From: Brachypodium distachyon
Lineage: Eukaryota; Streptophyta; Magnoliopsida; Poales; Poaceae
Reading direction: 5' to 3'
Length of the DNA stretch: 64,000 nucleotides
Assembly (NCBI RefSeq): GCF_000005505.3
Contig: NC_016133.3
Location: forward strand, 26,328,508-26,392,507
Part shown: piece after piece, positions 32,733 to 43,618 of the stretch
Numbering within the stretch: position 1 is the stretch's first letter
Layout: each line of letters opens with the position of its first letter
The notes under the pieces: generated by a model
What the model was told of the DNA's origin: nothing
The model's database searches: none
The model's input: only the letters and a program-made list of their open reading frames with translations
Made by a program: the position numbers and the translations under genes

Positions 32733-33128
32733 CAACAAAACTCAACTTTCTCAAAATAATTTGAAATTTTGTCATCTTGCATAACTTTTCATTCGGATTG
32801 CATCTGTGCTATCGAAGATCAATTTGGAGGAATTCAATTTATAAGCTTTCTACAAAATTGTCCATTCCAGTGGGCTCAAAGGACAAAAAGTGGCTCTTTC
32901 TTCCCCTGATGTTCAAAAGTCAATTTTCTCAAAACAAGTTGAAATTTTGTCATCCTGCATAATTTTCCATTCGGATTGCATCTGTGCTATCAGAGATCAA
33001 TTTGGAGGAAGTTCAATTTCCAAGCTTCCTACAAATTTGTCCACTCTGGTGGGTTCAGAGGGCAAAAGGTGGCTCTTTCTTCGCCCCTTGAACAAAAGTC
33101 AACTTTCTCAAAACAAGTTGAAACTTTG
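32733..33128. repeat. Tandem repeat of about 176 bp, just over two copies
   Basis: CAACTTTCTCAAAA-AA-TTGAAATTTTGTCAT recurs near 32740, 32916 and 33098. After the first two it is followed by CATTCGGATTGCATCTGTGC and GATCAATTTGGAGGAA, and later by GTGGCTCTTTCTTC. It directly follows the 362-bp repeat. The period and AT-rich character are satellite-like, but two copies are not enough to name a family. Confidence 0.8.
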
Positions 33129-33199
33129 ATTAACCAGAATACATCATCAACAACAGAACACACCATCAACATCGATTAACCCTTGGTGAACAAAAGTCC

Positions 33200-33890
33200 A
33201 CTTTCTAAAAACAAGTCCAAATTCATAGGAACTGAATAAGTGACAATAACAATACATTCCCAGGTTCAGATAAAGAGCAACACCCTGCTCTGGATCATAC
33301 AAATAGGTAGTCTTCGCACAATAAACCACTAATACATAGAAAACAACCACATCGGCGTACTCAGGAGCTGGTTGCGTGGCCGACGTCGGCACTCTCATCA
33401 TCAACCGCTTCGGGATGGCATAAGGATCACGCATCCATGCCCTGAGCTTGACGCAACACGGATCAGTCCTCTACAGAATAGACTCAAACTCGCCGCCTAT
33501 AATCAAATTCTTCACAAATTCAAGATCTTGCGCATCCTCCATCAGTCCATCCAAGCTAAGAACGCAGCAGAAAGGTAGTTTTGACTCCTCTCCACGGTAG
33601 GTGGAGGACCAACGGCGCAACGATATTTCGCCGGCAGGCAGCTAATGCGCGGTTGCCTCACCGCTGCTATGCAATCAGCATTGAACTCAAAGCGAATCAG
33701 AAAGTTGCTCGGTGGGGGACTCTACCTCGCAGCATCGCCACCTTCGCTTCCATCCCGGAGGTGCGGGATATCACTATCTCGGCCACATCGGGCCAGATAT
33801 CAGGCTCCCCACAGCAAAATATCTCCTCCGAGAATCGGCGGCAGCTAGGGACTCCGTGCTACGGAGGTGGGTTACTGGTCGCCATCTCTG
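33200..33890 (-). pseudogene. Unidentified minus-strand gene remnant
   Basis: Reading leftwards, an ATG at 33885-33887 opens MATSNPPP and a stop, then RRFSEEIFCCGEPDIWPDVAE and SRTSGMEAKVAMLRGRV. After damage, another frame reads LDGLMEDAQDLEFVKNLIIGG, a stop, then CCVKLRAWMRDPYAIPKRLMM and PAPEYADVVVFYVLVVYCA. The composition is protein-like rather than random, and a GC-rich upstream region with CCCTAAATCGGCGGCG resembles a grass 5' UTR. I do not recognise the family. It could be a decayed host gene or a captured fragment. Confidence 0.35.
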
Positions 33891-33959
33891 CCTCCCGCTC
33901 GGATCTACACACCTACTAGCCGCAGCGCCGCCGCCGTCCGCCGCCGATTTAGGGTTCGG

Positions 33960-34344
33960 GTCGGGATTTGGGTGAGTAGGGGTTAGAGCAAAAGAGATTA
34001 GGTACGCTCCACATGTAAGTGACAGTTACGATGGCCCACCTGTCAGGCCGCGTCTTGGCCCGCATGTAAGCACAAATCTTTGACCCGTCAAGGCCCTGCC
34101 TCCTCGTTGGCCCGCAAGCCAGAACCCTTCACGGCCCCACCTGTCATGATCCGTTGCGGCCCGCAGGTCAGAGTCAAACGGTCAAAGTGAGCTGACCGTT
34201 AGCTAGCTCGCTGTGAGGGCATTTTCGAGGATTGGCACATCGCCCCTGGTAGATGCAAGGAGTGTTTCGAGCTTTGGGTAAATCCGGGCAATACTAAGAC
34301 AGAAGGGCACAAAAATAGAAAACCCAACTTTTTAACCCTCGACA
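33960..34344. other. GC-moderate intergenic stretch ending in an LTR/PBS-like junction
   Basis: No gene seen. The 3' end reads AACCCTCGACAGTTGGCGC. A terminal CA is followed two bases later by TGGCGCTGGCCATGGG, the same layout as the LTR/primer-site junctions of elements 1 and 3. It may be a remnant LTR end. Confidence 0.35.
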
Positions 34345-34354
34345 GTTGGCGCTG

Positions 34355-34524
34355 GCCATGGGAAACTTATGGTATCATATTGGATTTACATCGACGACTT
34401 CAATTACACCAATCCCGGTGAGTTATTCAATCTTTGGTGAAGAAGCGTCCTACTACACGCCCATCGGAACATACACCGAGTATGCCCAATTGGTTGGAGC
34501 AAGATACGATAAGCCAAGATTTTG
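34355..34524 (+). pseudogene. Short ORF after the LTR/PBS-like junction
   Basis: A short open frame starts MGNLWYHIGFTSTTS at the expected position of a gag leader just downstream of TGGCGCTGGCC. It runs through SYSIFGEEASYYTPIGTY and YAQLVGARYDK to a TGA at about 34522-34524. No domain is recognised. It could be the start of a degraded retroelement gag, but the only support is its position. Confidence 0.25.
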
Positions 34525-34632
34525 ATCCAGACATAAATTCGTTCGACCTGTGGGCAACGCTGGCTAGCAAAGGTTTCTACGACATTCCGTCTAAAGACCA
34601 AGACATTGTCTCCCTCGGCTACAAATATGGCA

Positions 34633-35221
34633 TCAACTTGCCGCACGTGGCAAGCGGCGACTCGCATAGTCAAGATATCTACCCCGTCCAATGGTCCTAG
34701 ATCTATTATGCTGCTGGATCATGTTCATCCGGCTCATGGCTCGTGAGTTCTTCATGATTTGAGACACGACTTGTATAATGTAAACCACCATGGAGATTAA
34801 CGCTCGGTGTGCCGCGAGTGCACACCAGGGCGAGGTGAACTGCCCAGAAGAAATCGCAATGTGATAGGGAAAGACACGACCAACACAAGCTTCACCGCCG
34901 CAGGCCCGCAACTCACCAACTCAACTCCTCCACCTCCTTAAGGCGGATGTGACGATGGACGTGGCAGCTGTAGTAGTGGCGGCATGGCGGGCTGTAGAGC
35001 ACATACTCCATGTTGCCACGACTGATCAACCAACTGTGATCGCTACGCCAAGTGAAGTAGTCGCAACCGCTCAGGACGGTCGCAATTGCGACACAAGCTA
35101 GAGCTATGAGTATGACAACCCACGCATCATCTTGGATACCGAGCCCTTGACCCATGCATAACTCGGGAACCAGTCCCACGACACATCCGGTCGAAGAATT
35201 TTGAAGATTATGATGACTCAA
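34633..35221 (-). pseudogene. Unidentified minus-strand ORF pair with a hydrophobic segment
   Basis: The frame 35221-34913 (102 codons) contains a probable membrane-spanning segment, AWVVILIALACVAIATVL, between polar flanks (QGLGIQDD before, SGCDYFTWRSDHSW after). The next frame, 34911-34633, continues ACVGRVFPYHIAISSGQFTSP and ALISMVVYIIQVVSQIM, another hydrophobic stretch. A one-frame shift between them suggests a single broken ORF. I recognise no family, and the call rests on length and composition only. Confidence 0.3.
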
Positions 35222-35531
35222 CGGATCCCAAACTTATCTAGATAAATGTATTTTGTACTTAGAAATCGATAACATGGAGGAAACACTGACAGTAAGGAAA
35301 ACATCCTCACAATACTTAAATAGGATCTTGAACCCTTGCATTCTACTACTACACTATACCGACAACTGCGAGTAGGGGTTGGTACTATTTTAAGAAAGGG
35401 GTGTTTATTTCTGAGTCACGTAAGAAATAGTTATTTCTCAGTCAACTAGTTGTTTCTCGGTGAACGATCATAGCCGTCTTAAACGAATCTCGATGTAACC
35501 CTCGCCTTAACCGTCGCGCATACCCACGTAA

Positions 35532-35879
35532 CGCCGCCGCCACGATCTCTCCTCGCGTGCGCGTCCGCCCAATCCCGCCTCCAACTCTCCCACCTCCGTC
35601 GCTACGCGCTCGCGTTCCAGCCGCAGTCCCTCTTCCTCACCTTCGCCCAGGTCGACGGCGCCTCCGTTCCGCACGGGGAAACCGCCGAAGCGGCGGCAGC
35701 CCCACTCCAAAGAGCCGGCGGCGAGCCCCACAACCCCACACGATCCAGATCGAACCGGCGGCTACAGCGCGGGACGACGGCGAGCGCCCACATTCGTGCT
35801 CGTGCTGGAGAAGGAGGAGATCGAGGAGGACATCTACGCCCTGACCGGCGCCCGGCCACCGTGGTATCGCGAGGATTGA
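35532..35879 (+). pseudogene. DUF1639-like gene fragment
   Basis: An open plus-strand frame without a Met start runs from a TAA at 35529 to TGA at 35877-35879. It is Arg/Ser/Pro-rich (RTGKPPKRRQPHSKEP) and near its end reads FVLVLEKEEIEEDIYALTG then ARPP. This matches the plant DUF1639 signature of the type SREEIEEDxxAxTGxRPPRRP. The signature breaks off right after RPP, so the following Arg/Lys-rich and FPGLWL parts are missing. The short word ATCGCGAGGATTGA at the break is repeated at 35904-35917. The real family protein is of unknown function. Confidence 0.55.
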
Positions 35880-36099
35880 AAGAGACGAAGACCAACACTG
35901 AAGGATCGCGAGGATTGACAGCGCTCTCTCCGACGTGCTGCCGTACACACTCCATCAAGCACCTCGACGGGAGCCAGGGAAAGAGGTGGGCAGATGTCGT
36001 AGCAGGGAGAAACGGACGAGGGGGAAAGAGAAGAACAGTACGCGACTCGGTGTTACAAGTGTCGGATCCTGACAGCAAAGGAGCCAGGGGGATTAATTA

Positions 36100-37115
36100 G
36101 AGGACCACCAGATTAAGAGGGGGAGGATCCACGATTCACCTCCAACAATCAGATTCGTACATCTCCAAATCGAGGTAGAACCTACTTGTAATATTTAGGG
36201 GCAGCTCAAGTAGATATCTTAAGGGTGATATTTTAATGAAAGAAGTTTTACTGCTTGATTGTCATTGTGTTGGTTGATGCTTGGTTCAGAAAAAAAAAGG
36301 ATTTCGAGTGGTGAGGTAACGAGCTTCAGTTTAAGTTAATCATCAATTGGTTTTAGGGTTCTTTGTCTCTTTGCCTATCAAATTTTCTTGTTTACAAGGA
36401 ACGTACTCCCTCTGTTCCATATTAACTGGCACGAATTTAGTGCAAGTTGTACTAAATCCGTGCCAATTCATATGGAACGGAGGGAGTATATTCTAAGATG
36501 AGATGCCATCTTGTAGAAATCAGGAAGCAGGCTTAACAGATTTATAAAAAAATGATACAGAGCATGGTCAGAATTGTAGAGTTCTAGCACCTGAATAAAT
36601 GTTTGAGGAAACATGTAGGTATCAGCATCTTGTGGAGTTCTTTAGCAGACTAGTCGTAAGATAAAATCAGGATTTCAATTGAAGCAATTGCGAGCATTCT
36701 GTTTAAGTGGATCACCTGAGTTGACATGCTAATTTGAGGATTTAAGTCATATCATGTTCTAACATAGTATATCAATTAATTGGTGTTAACACAAATCGAC
36801 TTTTCAGGATTCAAAGGACTCTACAATTAAGAATCGCCGGTGCAAAATAGTTCCATCTCAAATCAGAGAGAAGAAAATTTAAGTTACCAAGACAATGAGG
36901 GGGAAAGAATAATGAATAATAAACAAATGAGGGGGGATGCACCTCCAATTAAAAGACAGCAAGAAGAGATGTCAAAAGACAACCAAGATTCCTAGTTTAG
37001 GATACGCTTGAAGTGCATAGCCACTAATCGGTTTTTGGGCATTGCGGTTTCTTTTTGTTCTCTGCATATCTGGTTAGGTTATTGAAAAACATCAACTTAT
37101 GTAGTACTTGTCTGT
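36100..37115. other. Intergenic, one Stowaway MITE
   Basis: Apart from the MITE at 36406-36486 I see no gene, repeat array or other recognisable signal in this AT-rich kilobase. Confidence 0.6.
36406..36486. mobile_element. Stowaway-type MITE (81 bp)
   Basis: The element begins CTCCCTCTGTTCCATATTAA and ends ATATGGAACGGAGGGAG, a long terminal inverted repeat. It is flanked by the dinucleotide TA (36404-36405 and 36487-36488). CTCCCTC ends with a TA target are the defining features of Stowaway (Tc1/mariner-related) MITEs, which are abundant in grasses. The centre (GTGCAAGTTGTACTAAATCCGTGCC) lets the whole unit fold on itself. Confidence 0.9.
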
Positions 37116-37229
37116 TTGTTGTTAGATGTTACAATAATTTTGCTCTCTGCTGGGATGATATACTTCGAGCTCTTTATGTATGGTATTGAACAAATGGACA
37201 AGTTGATGAAGCTTAGTACACTGATTCTA

Positions 37230-37547
37230 GAGGGCATGCAAACATTTGGTAATCAAGGGTTCGAATTCGGTCTCAATTCTCTTTTAGCCGGAACTGCTGA
37301 ATCTGTGAGGATGGTCGACAGACATGGATTTCGGCATGAATTTGCTCAGGTCTTCAACTTTGGAGGTGGCGATCTTCTCCAGGTTATGATTGGCTCTGCT
37401 GAGAATGTTGTTCTACAAAATTCAGAAAATACGGGTTCAACTCCTCCCATGAGCCCGTGTGGATTCCATTTGCTGAAGATATTATTCCTGCTATTGATAT
37501 GGAGAGTAAAGAGATTTGGATTATACCACTGATTTGTCTCCTTCCAG
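37230..37547 (+). pseudogene. Possible RimM-like (16S rRNA maturation factor) fragment
   Basis: The plus strand reads ESVRMVDRHGFRHEFAQVF, then NFGGGDLLQVMIGSAENVV. After a frame change at about 37440 it reads HEPVWIPFAEDIIPAIDMESK and EIWIIPLICLLPG. The pattern FxxGxGDLLxV followed by WIPFxEDIxPxxDxExxEIWIxPPxGLL is that of the RimM PRC-barrel, as in plastid RimM homologues. An exon-like donor (CAG|GTGAGA) follows at 37548. No upstream RimM domain is found nearby, so this is a partial, frameshifted copy. Identification is from memory of the family pattern. Confidence 0.45.
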
Positions 37548-38479
37548 GTGAGACCACGACTAACTACTTCACCTGAGGATTCTCAATATTAGTTAATTGT
37601 TATGCTTCTACAGTATCCGGTATAACTGAGTTATACCATAGCGGAACTTCTGTCTAAATCACATGTGTTACCACAGCTAGCAAACTTGTTGTTATTCCAG
37701 TTCTTTATAGCCTGATAACAATAACATGCAGAAAAGCCTGAAGTACTTCAGTTTACTACTTTACCAACATGTGCACTTACAATTTCTTGTATTTGTACAA
37801 CCAGATATTGGCCACTGCATGTACAAGAGCTTACAATTGTAATGGTAACGATACGATTTCTTCAACTGGATCCATAACTGGCAGGCCCAAAACCATGGTG
37901 CTGCGGGAGGCCCTGGGATGAGTAATACTGGCGCCTGGATTCGAGGTTGATTTTTCAATACCTTGAGTGGATGCAATTATCAGTTGTCGGGAGTTCTGAG
38001 ACCATATAATGTGAAGCACTGGCATGGCAAACTATTTTTCTGTCGCTGCACCTGTAGATACCTCAAAATCAAGCATATTTCAAAATTTCTCGGGATGTTT
38101 TCCTTTGGCATGCTTGATAGTGCTATTTCTTAAGTCTGATGTCACCTCTTAGCTGCTGCCAGAATGGATAGGATTTATTAGACTTTGGTGAGCTGAAGTG
38201 TCAGATTGTACTTCGATTTTGAATTTGGTTGATCGTACAAGTCTCTGTACACCAAATGACTTTCTGTTTGATTTTGAATTGGAGTACTTGAATTTGTTTT
38301 GTTTGTTCCGTAACACAGCACGGCACTCTGCTAGTCACCGTACATGTGTCTGTTTGATAACCCGGCTGTCTCCAAAGGCATCTGTTAAAAGTTACCGTAT
38401 CTTCCTCAAGCGAAACCCTCGCAGACCATGATGATTACACCACGCTACAGGTTACACCACGTAGGCACAAATGCAAACA
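37548..38479. other. Intergenic, nothing recognised
   Basis: AT-rich sequence with only short ORFs. Parts could be intron or 3' UTR of the RimM-like fragment, but I find no conserved exon. Confidence 0.5.
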
Positions 38480-38965
38480 CCAACTAAGAGAAGAAAACTT
38501 GCACAACCACCAAGCACATCTTCACTCAGAGGCTCAGAGCTCAATTCAACATCCGTTTCTTTTCTTTTCTTTTTTTATATATCTCAAAGATATAACAAAA
38601 GATGTTAACCTCAGCAGAAAGAGCTTAAAATATGGTCATGTCTCTTGTCACACAGGCGTGCGCTGGAAAGAACTACAGTACAACTATCGATCACACAACC
38701 AAATATATACATCCTAGTTTTCATACAACTAAGAGAAGAAAACTTGCACAACCACCAACCACATCTTCACTCGAGCTCAATTCAGCATCCGTTATCTTTT
38801 CTTCTTTTTTTATTTTTTATATCTCAAAGATACAACAAAAGATGTTAACCTCAGCAGAAAGAACTTAAAATATGGTCATGTCTCTTGTCACACAGGCGTG
38901 CGCTGGAAAGTACAGTACAACTATCGATGACAACCAAATATATACATCCTAGGTTTCATACAACA
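38480..38965. repeat. Tandem duplication of about 245 bp downstream of the kinase gene
   Basis: Two adjacent copies share AGAGAAGAAAACTTGCACAA, a TTTCTTTTC...TATATCTCAAAGATA-AACAAAAG core, CTCAGCAGAAAGA-CTTAAAA, CACACAGGCGTGCGCTGGAA and CAAATATATACATCCTAG. The second lacks a few small blocks, for example the extra GAGGCTCA. It lies just beyond the stop codon of the kinase gene, so it may fall in its 3' UTR. Confidence 0.9.
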
Positions 38966-39031
38966 ATCATTTGGGCACAGAAGAAAAAACAACAACGCGT
39001 GCCTTCCGATCTCCAATCCTAGGTTACACAT

Positions 39032-42000
39032 CTAGTGTACTTGCGCAGTCCTACTAGCCAGCAGTGGGGACCCCACAGCTGGCAAAGGGGAAGCTGAGGC
39101 CGATGGGCGCCGTGGCGAAGGCTGTGCTTTCATGGGTGACCTCGGGACTGAAACACCAGATGAGGTCCTTTGGGTGTCAACTTGTGGCGCGGTCACATTG
39201 TACTTAGGGTCCTGCAGCTCCTCCAGCTTCTCCAGAACCTCAGACATCTGGGGCCGCAGTTTGGCCTCGGGACGGATGCACTGCAGGGCGAGACCAGCAA
39301 CGGCATGAGCGCCTTTCTTCGGGTACTGGCCACCCAGCTTCATATCCATAACACGGTAGAGGCGGCGCTTGTCGCCCAGGTAGGGCTTTGTCCAGTCAAC
39401 CAGATTCTGTTCTGTTGCTGGTTTTGATCTGTCCAATGCTCGCCTTCCTGTCAGCAGCTCGAGCAACACAACACCAAAGCTGTAGACATCTGCCTTTATA
39501 GAGAGGCGACCTGTTTGGTTTGTTCAAGTATATGAGAAGCAATGGTACAAAATGTATGATGTATCTATAACTCTATGATTCATCTTCTGTTATGCCTAGT
39601 ATTCAAGAATGAATCATTCACATATAAACTTGTTACTCCTTTATATGAAATTATGTGCAGGTGGGTGCTCTGCATTGTCCTTCATAAACAAAGTCAAGAA
39701 TGGATATGTGCACATTTGACACTGGCCTGCAAAGGCAAAAATTGTCCCATGATGACACAGGGAGGGCCGTCCATTTCTTGTCTTCTTGATGCTCAAATTG
39801 GACAAATTTCTCTACTAAAATCCACCGTTGTGCTTAATTCCATAACAGAAAGTTTCTTAACTGGTATCAAGAATTCTAATTGGTGCCCTTTGACAAGAAA
39901 AAAGGAGCGCATAAATCAGGGCAATGAAACAAACAAGTCCCATAATAAGCAAAGATGATTTCGCCAACTTAAAGTTACAGTGCACTTTACCCAACAGAAA
40001 GCAAGATCTTATCTTGAACAATGTGGCAGTATAAACAAACTCGAGTTGTAGATGATTCTATGTAATACTGGAGTAGTGCAAAACATTATGGTAGCAAAAA
40101 TAAGATATACTATTTGGTGAACATTCCACATCCATACATGTGTCCTACGGCAACATTCCACATCTCTACATATGTACAAACCGATGGTTATGAAATTACG
40201 TTAAAGAGAAATGTGAGTATTTCTAACCAGTCGCAATATATTCTGGAGCTGCATAACCTCTAGTACCCATGACTTGTGTAGAAACATGGGTTCTATCCCC
40301 AGTTGGACCTGCTTTGGCCAAGCCAAAGTCCGATAGTTTTGCATTAAACTCCTGCATTGGTGAAACAAAACAAACGTTTTAACCAAAAGGACTTTTAAAA
40401 GCCATACTTTTTTCAGAAGAACAATGGAAGCTATTTCAATCCGCACCGAGTCAAGGAGAATATTTGATGCCTTGAAATCACGGTATATAACCTGATTTTC
40501 ATCATCATGCAAAAATGATAAACCCCTAGCAGCCCCAATAGCAACTTTGAGTCTTATTCCCCAGGGTAAAGGATCCGCACCTCCTGAAAGAATAAAATAA
40601 AAATACACCCATTAAACTTACAGATACTAAATACTGTACTAAACTCAAATGGAACCTTTATCAAGTTCCCCTTTTGACAAAATACTGAAGAAAACACTTT
40701 ACACTTCTGGAAACCGACAAAAAAAACTACAGATGCCATATAGATAATCTTTTATATCTAAATAGGAGTTCTCACTACCAATTTCTCTCAACATGCAAGC
40801 ATGCCATCTCAGTAGGCCTACCACATTCATTCTCATACCTATTTCTCTCAACATGCAAGCACTATTTCTCTCACATACAAACATGCCACCTCAGCAGGCC
40901 CACCACATTCCCCCCACTACCTATTTCTCTCAACATGGAAAAATGCCAGCTTAGCAGGCCCACCACATGCCCCCCACTGCCTATTTCTTTCAACATGCAA
41001 GCATGCCACCTTATCAGGCCCACCGCATTGCTAAGTGACTAACCCTTTTATTTTCACATGCGACCATTTTTTATTTTGTGAGTACAGCACGGTGATAACT
41101 AGCAGATGGACTATTGAATTCTCCCATCAACGATCAAAGCTCTAAACCTGATTACAAATTTTGTTTTATTTACTATTTTCTTTACAAAATTAATAGAGTA
41201 AAACAATCATTCTTAACAAGAATTTCCGCAACAATGCGCGGGGTATCATTTAGTTTCATGCAAATGACAAGTTGCATACACTAATAGTATATGCACCATT
41301 TTCATCTAAAAAGATGGTATATGCACTATTCACATGTGCTCCTTGTCAAACAAGAAAATAAATTGTTCTCAATATTGTAGACAACTTTGCACCTATATTT
41401 TTGTAACTACTCGTACAACTATATGTACAAAATCCATATGAGCTGATGATTTTTGATGTAGTACAAAGTGTTGCTTTATTATTGGGTGGCATATGCCCTG
41501 TACTTGTACAAACATTTGCCTATCACACTCATGGGTTTAACAAAACAGTTTAGTAGATCAAATACATACGTCTGAATAGATGATTCTCCAAACTTCCTTT
41601 AGGCATTAACTCATACACCAAAAGTCGGTTATCACCATCATAACAATAACCAATGAGCTTAACGAGATTTGGGTGATGAAGTTGGCCAAGGTAATCAACT
41701 TCGGTCTGCAATAGAGCAATCAACATCAAGAAAAACAAAAAAAACGATGAATCTTGAGAAACTTAAATGAAAAGCTCAAGAAAACCCACCAGCCATTCCT
41801 TGTGGCCTTGGAATCCTTCTGGTTTTAGCTTCTTGACAGCCACAACCATGCCAGTTCCTGGTTTTGAAGGAGCAAGAGTTTGTTCATCGATCCAACCTTT
41901 GTAGACACAGCCAAATCCTCCTTCCCCAATAAGACTGTCTGGCCGGAAGTTCTTTGTTGCATTCTTGAGATCACCGAACAGGAATGCCTTTAAATTAGGT

Positions 42001-43031
42001 GATGACAGAATTTGTCCTTCTGTCCTAGGAGTAGGAAGCTCGCTCAGATTTGTAGAGGAAGGCAGAGTAAAATTTGTCCGAGCAGAACCACTTTTGGTAG
42101 TCGAAGTCGAAGGATTTGACGATAAATTTGTTCTGCTACCTCCTTTTGATGGATCTGATCTCTCAACAGAAGAGAAAAATGCATAAGAACAGTGCGGACA
42201 TTTTTGAATTAATTCAGTTGCAAGATGTTATTGCCAATTCTAGCAAATCGCAATAATTTGTGGAAGTCCTTTCTAAGAAATAATTCAGTCAAGAAGCAAC
42301 TAGGTGACAAAAATTGTAGTTCTATCAGTCAGACTGAAACTCTGCCATCTCACAAATTGACAAACTCTGGTAATGATATGCAAATTGCTATTGAATTAAA
42401 CTCTGATCCCGAGTTCTGCAAGTTAAGCAGGTTAGTAATGAGCCCAACCAGTGGTCGAGGCAACCTACATTAGGTCCCCAAAAATTTCATCATTCCAGAA
42501 CATGATGTAACGATAAGCAACCAAACCAACAGCCGCTGCAATTACCTATAAAGACATAAACCTATTTCTATGCCATGTCTGTGCAAACATCAATACGAAT
42601 TTAATCAGGTGGAAGGAGTTTCTTCTTTTATGAAACAAATGCATGTCCCATCCTGTAGGAGGTAAACAAATGAGGATAAAGAACAAAAGGAGCGCATTTA
42701 AGGAGCAAGCACAATAATAGCAAAATAATAGAAGCAAGAACTAGTATAACTCCCATTCCCAAGCACCATTGAAGCGAAAAGGTGAACATCTGAAAAACAC
42801 TTGTGTCACAAAAACAAACACCGAAGCATCCATTCAGAACTCGCAAGAACCAAACAAGAACTCTGCAGCAAATCGACAAGAAAGAGAAGAATCCAAGCAT
42901 CCCCAAAGCAGATCCACCACGCAAACACAGAGCAAGAGTAAACCGCTGCTGATTAAGAAAGAAGACCAAAGGGCACACTCACATGTGGTGTTGATATCCA
43001 CCTGCTGCACGGTGTCCATGCAATTCCCCAT
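39032..43031 (-). CDS. Receptor-like cytoplasmic kinase, RLCK-VII (PBL/APK1-like)
   Basis: A six-exon gene reconstructed as 43031-42983, 42154-41790, 41705-41570, 40583-40447, 40351-40228 and 39510-39032. It totals 1290 bases, or 429 codons plus TAG, with GT...AG at each intron. The protein starts [16 protein letters not shown] is the N-myristoylation plus palmitoylation signal that anchors RLCK-VII kinases at the plasma membrane. Kinase motifs in order are [12 protein letters not shown] (Gly loop), [12 protein letters not shown] (catalytic Lys), [12 protein letters not shown] (catalytic loop, RD type), [17 protein letters not shown] (DFG) and [10 protein letters not shown] (activation end). 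These kinases relay signals from surface receptors in immunity and development. The C-terminal Ser/Pro-rich tail ends ASRTAQVH, as in close homologues. The exon-2 acceptor at 42155 is the least certain, because a nearer AG would create a stop. Confidence 0.9.
40780..41030. repeat. Intronic minisatellite, about 60-bp unit, four copies
   Basis: Units beginning CTATTTCTCTCAACATGCAAG and ending around GGCCCACCACAT-CCCCCCAC start near 40780, 40840, 40920 and 40980. The second carries about 20 extra bases from an internal duplication of the CTATTTCTCTCA word. It lies in the kinase intron between the exons ending at 41570 and starting at 40583. Confidence 0.85.
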
Positions 43032-43609
43032 CCCACCTCTCGCCTCTCCGCCCCTCTCTACTCTCTTCTCCGACCGAACTACCGAGCACGCATCACTGGC
43101 ACGAGACCATTAAAAGATCTGGGCCAAATCCAACCACTAATTCACGGCACAAGAAACCGTCAGGAAGCAGCACTACGCCACAAGGGCAGCCTGCCAAGAA
43201 ACTACCAGCATGATGCTAAACCGTCGGGTCAACCCGGACCTAGACCTGCGCTGCCAGCACCTGTCGTACGTCAAGAAACTTGGATGGGTTTTGGGAGGCC
43301 GGCTGCTTGGGTTGTGAGATCGGGATGAAGGAGGCGACGACCTCTGCAAAAACGGTGGAAAAGGGAGGGGACGGCGGTGGGCTATGGGTCGCTGTCTCGT
43401 GGGGTCGCTGCAATCTTGCAGAAACTTGTTAGTAATAGTAAGTGGTCACGTCACGCACGTCCTAAATATAATCCAGAACATGTCCTGTTGAAGGCATGTC
43501 TAAAGCTCCAAACAATCCTCCCTATCGTAGATTGATTTTCCTGAACAATCTATTATAATCGGATCAGGAGTTCCTCGGTGTTTAACACAAACAATAGTCC
43601 CAAATCGAT
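43032..43609 (-). promoter_or_regulatory. 5' UTR and proximal promoter region of the kinase gene
   Basis: Upstream of the ATG at 43031 the minus strand is strongly GA-rich (GGAGAAGAGAGTAGAGAGG, about 43035-43075), as in many grass 5' UTRs. No convincing TATA box was picked out. The region is bounded by the Mutator-like MITE at 43619. Confidence 0.45.
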
Positions 43610-43618
43610 ATAAACAAA

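Noticed and set aside
32733..33128. Centromeric satellite array
   Set aside because: The unit length is in a satellite-like range, but only about 2.3 copies are present and the sequence does not match a centromere repeat I know.
35335..35360. Helitron 5' terminus (TCTACTACTACAC)
   Set aside because: The preceding base is T rather than the expected A, and no matching 3' hairpin plus CTRR was found downstream.
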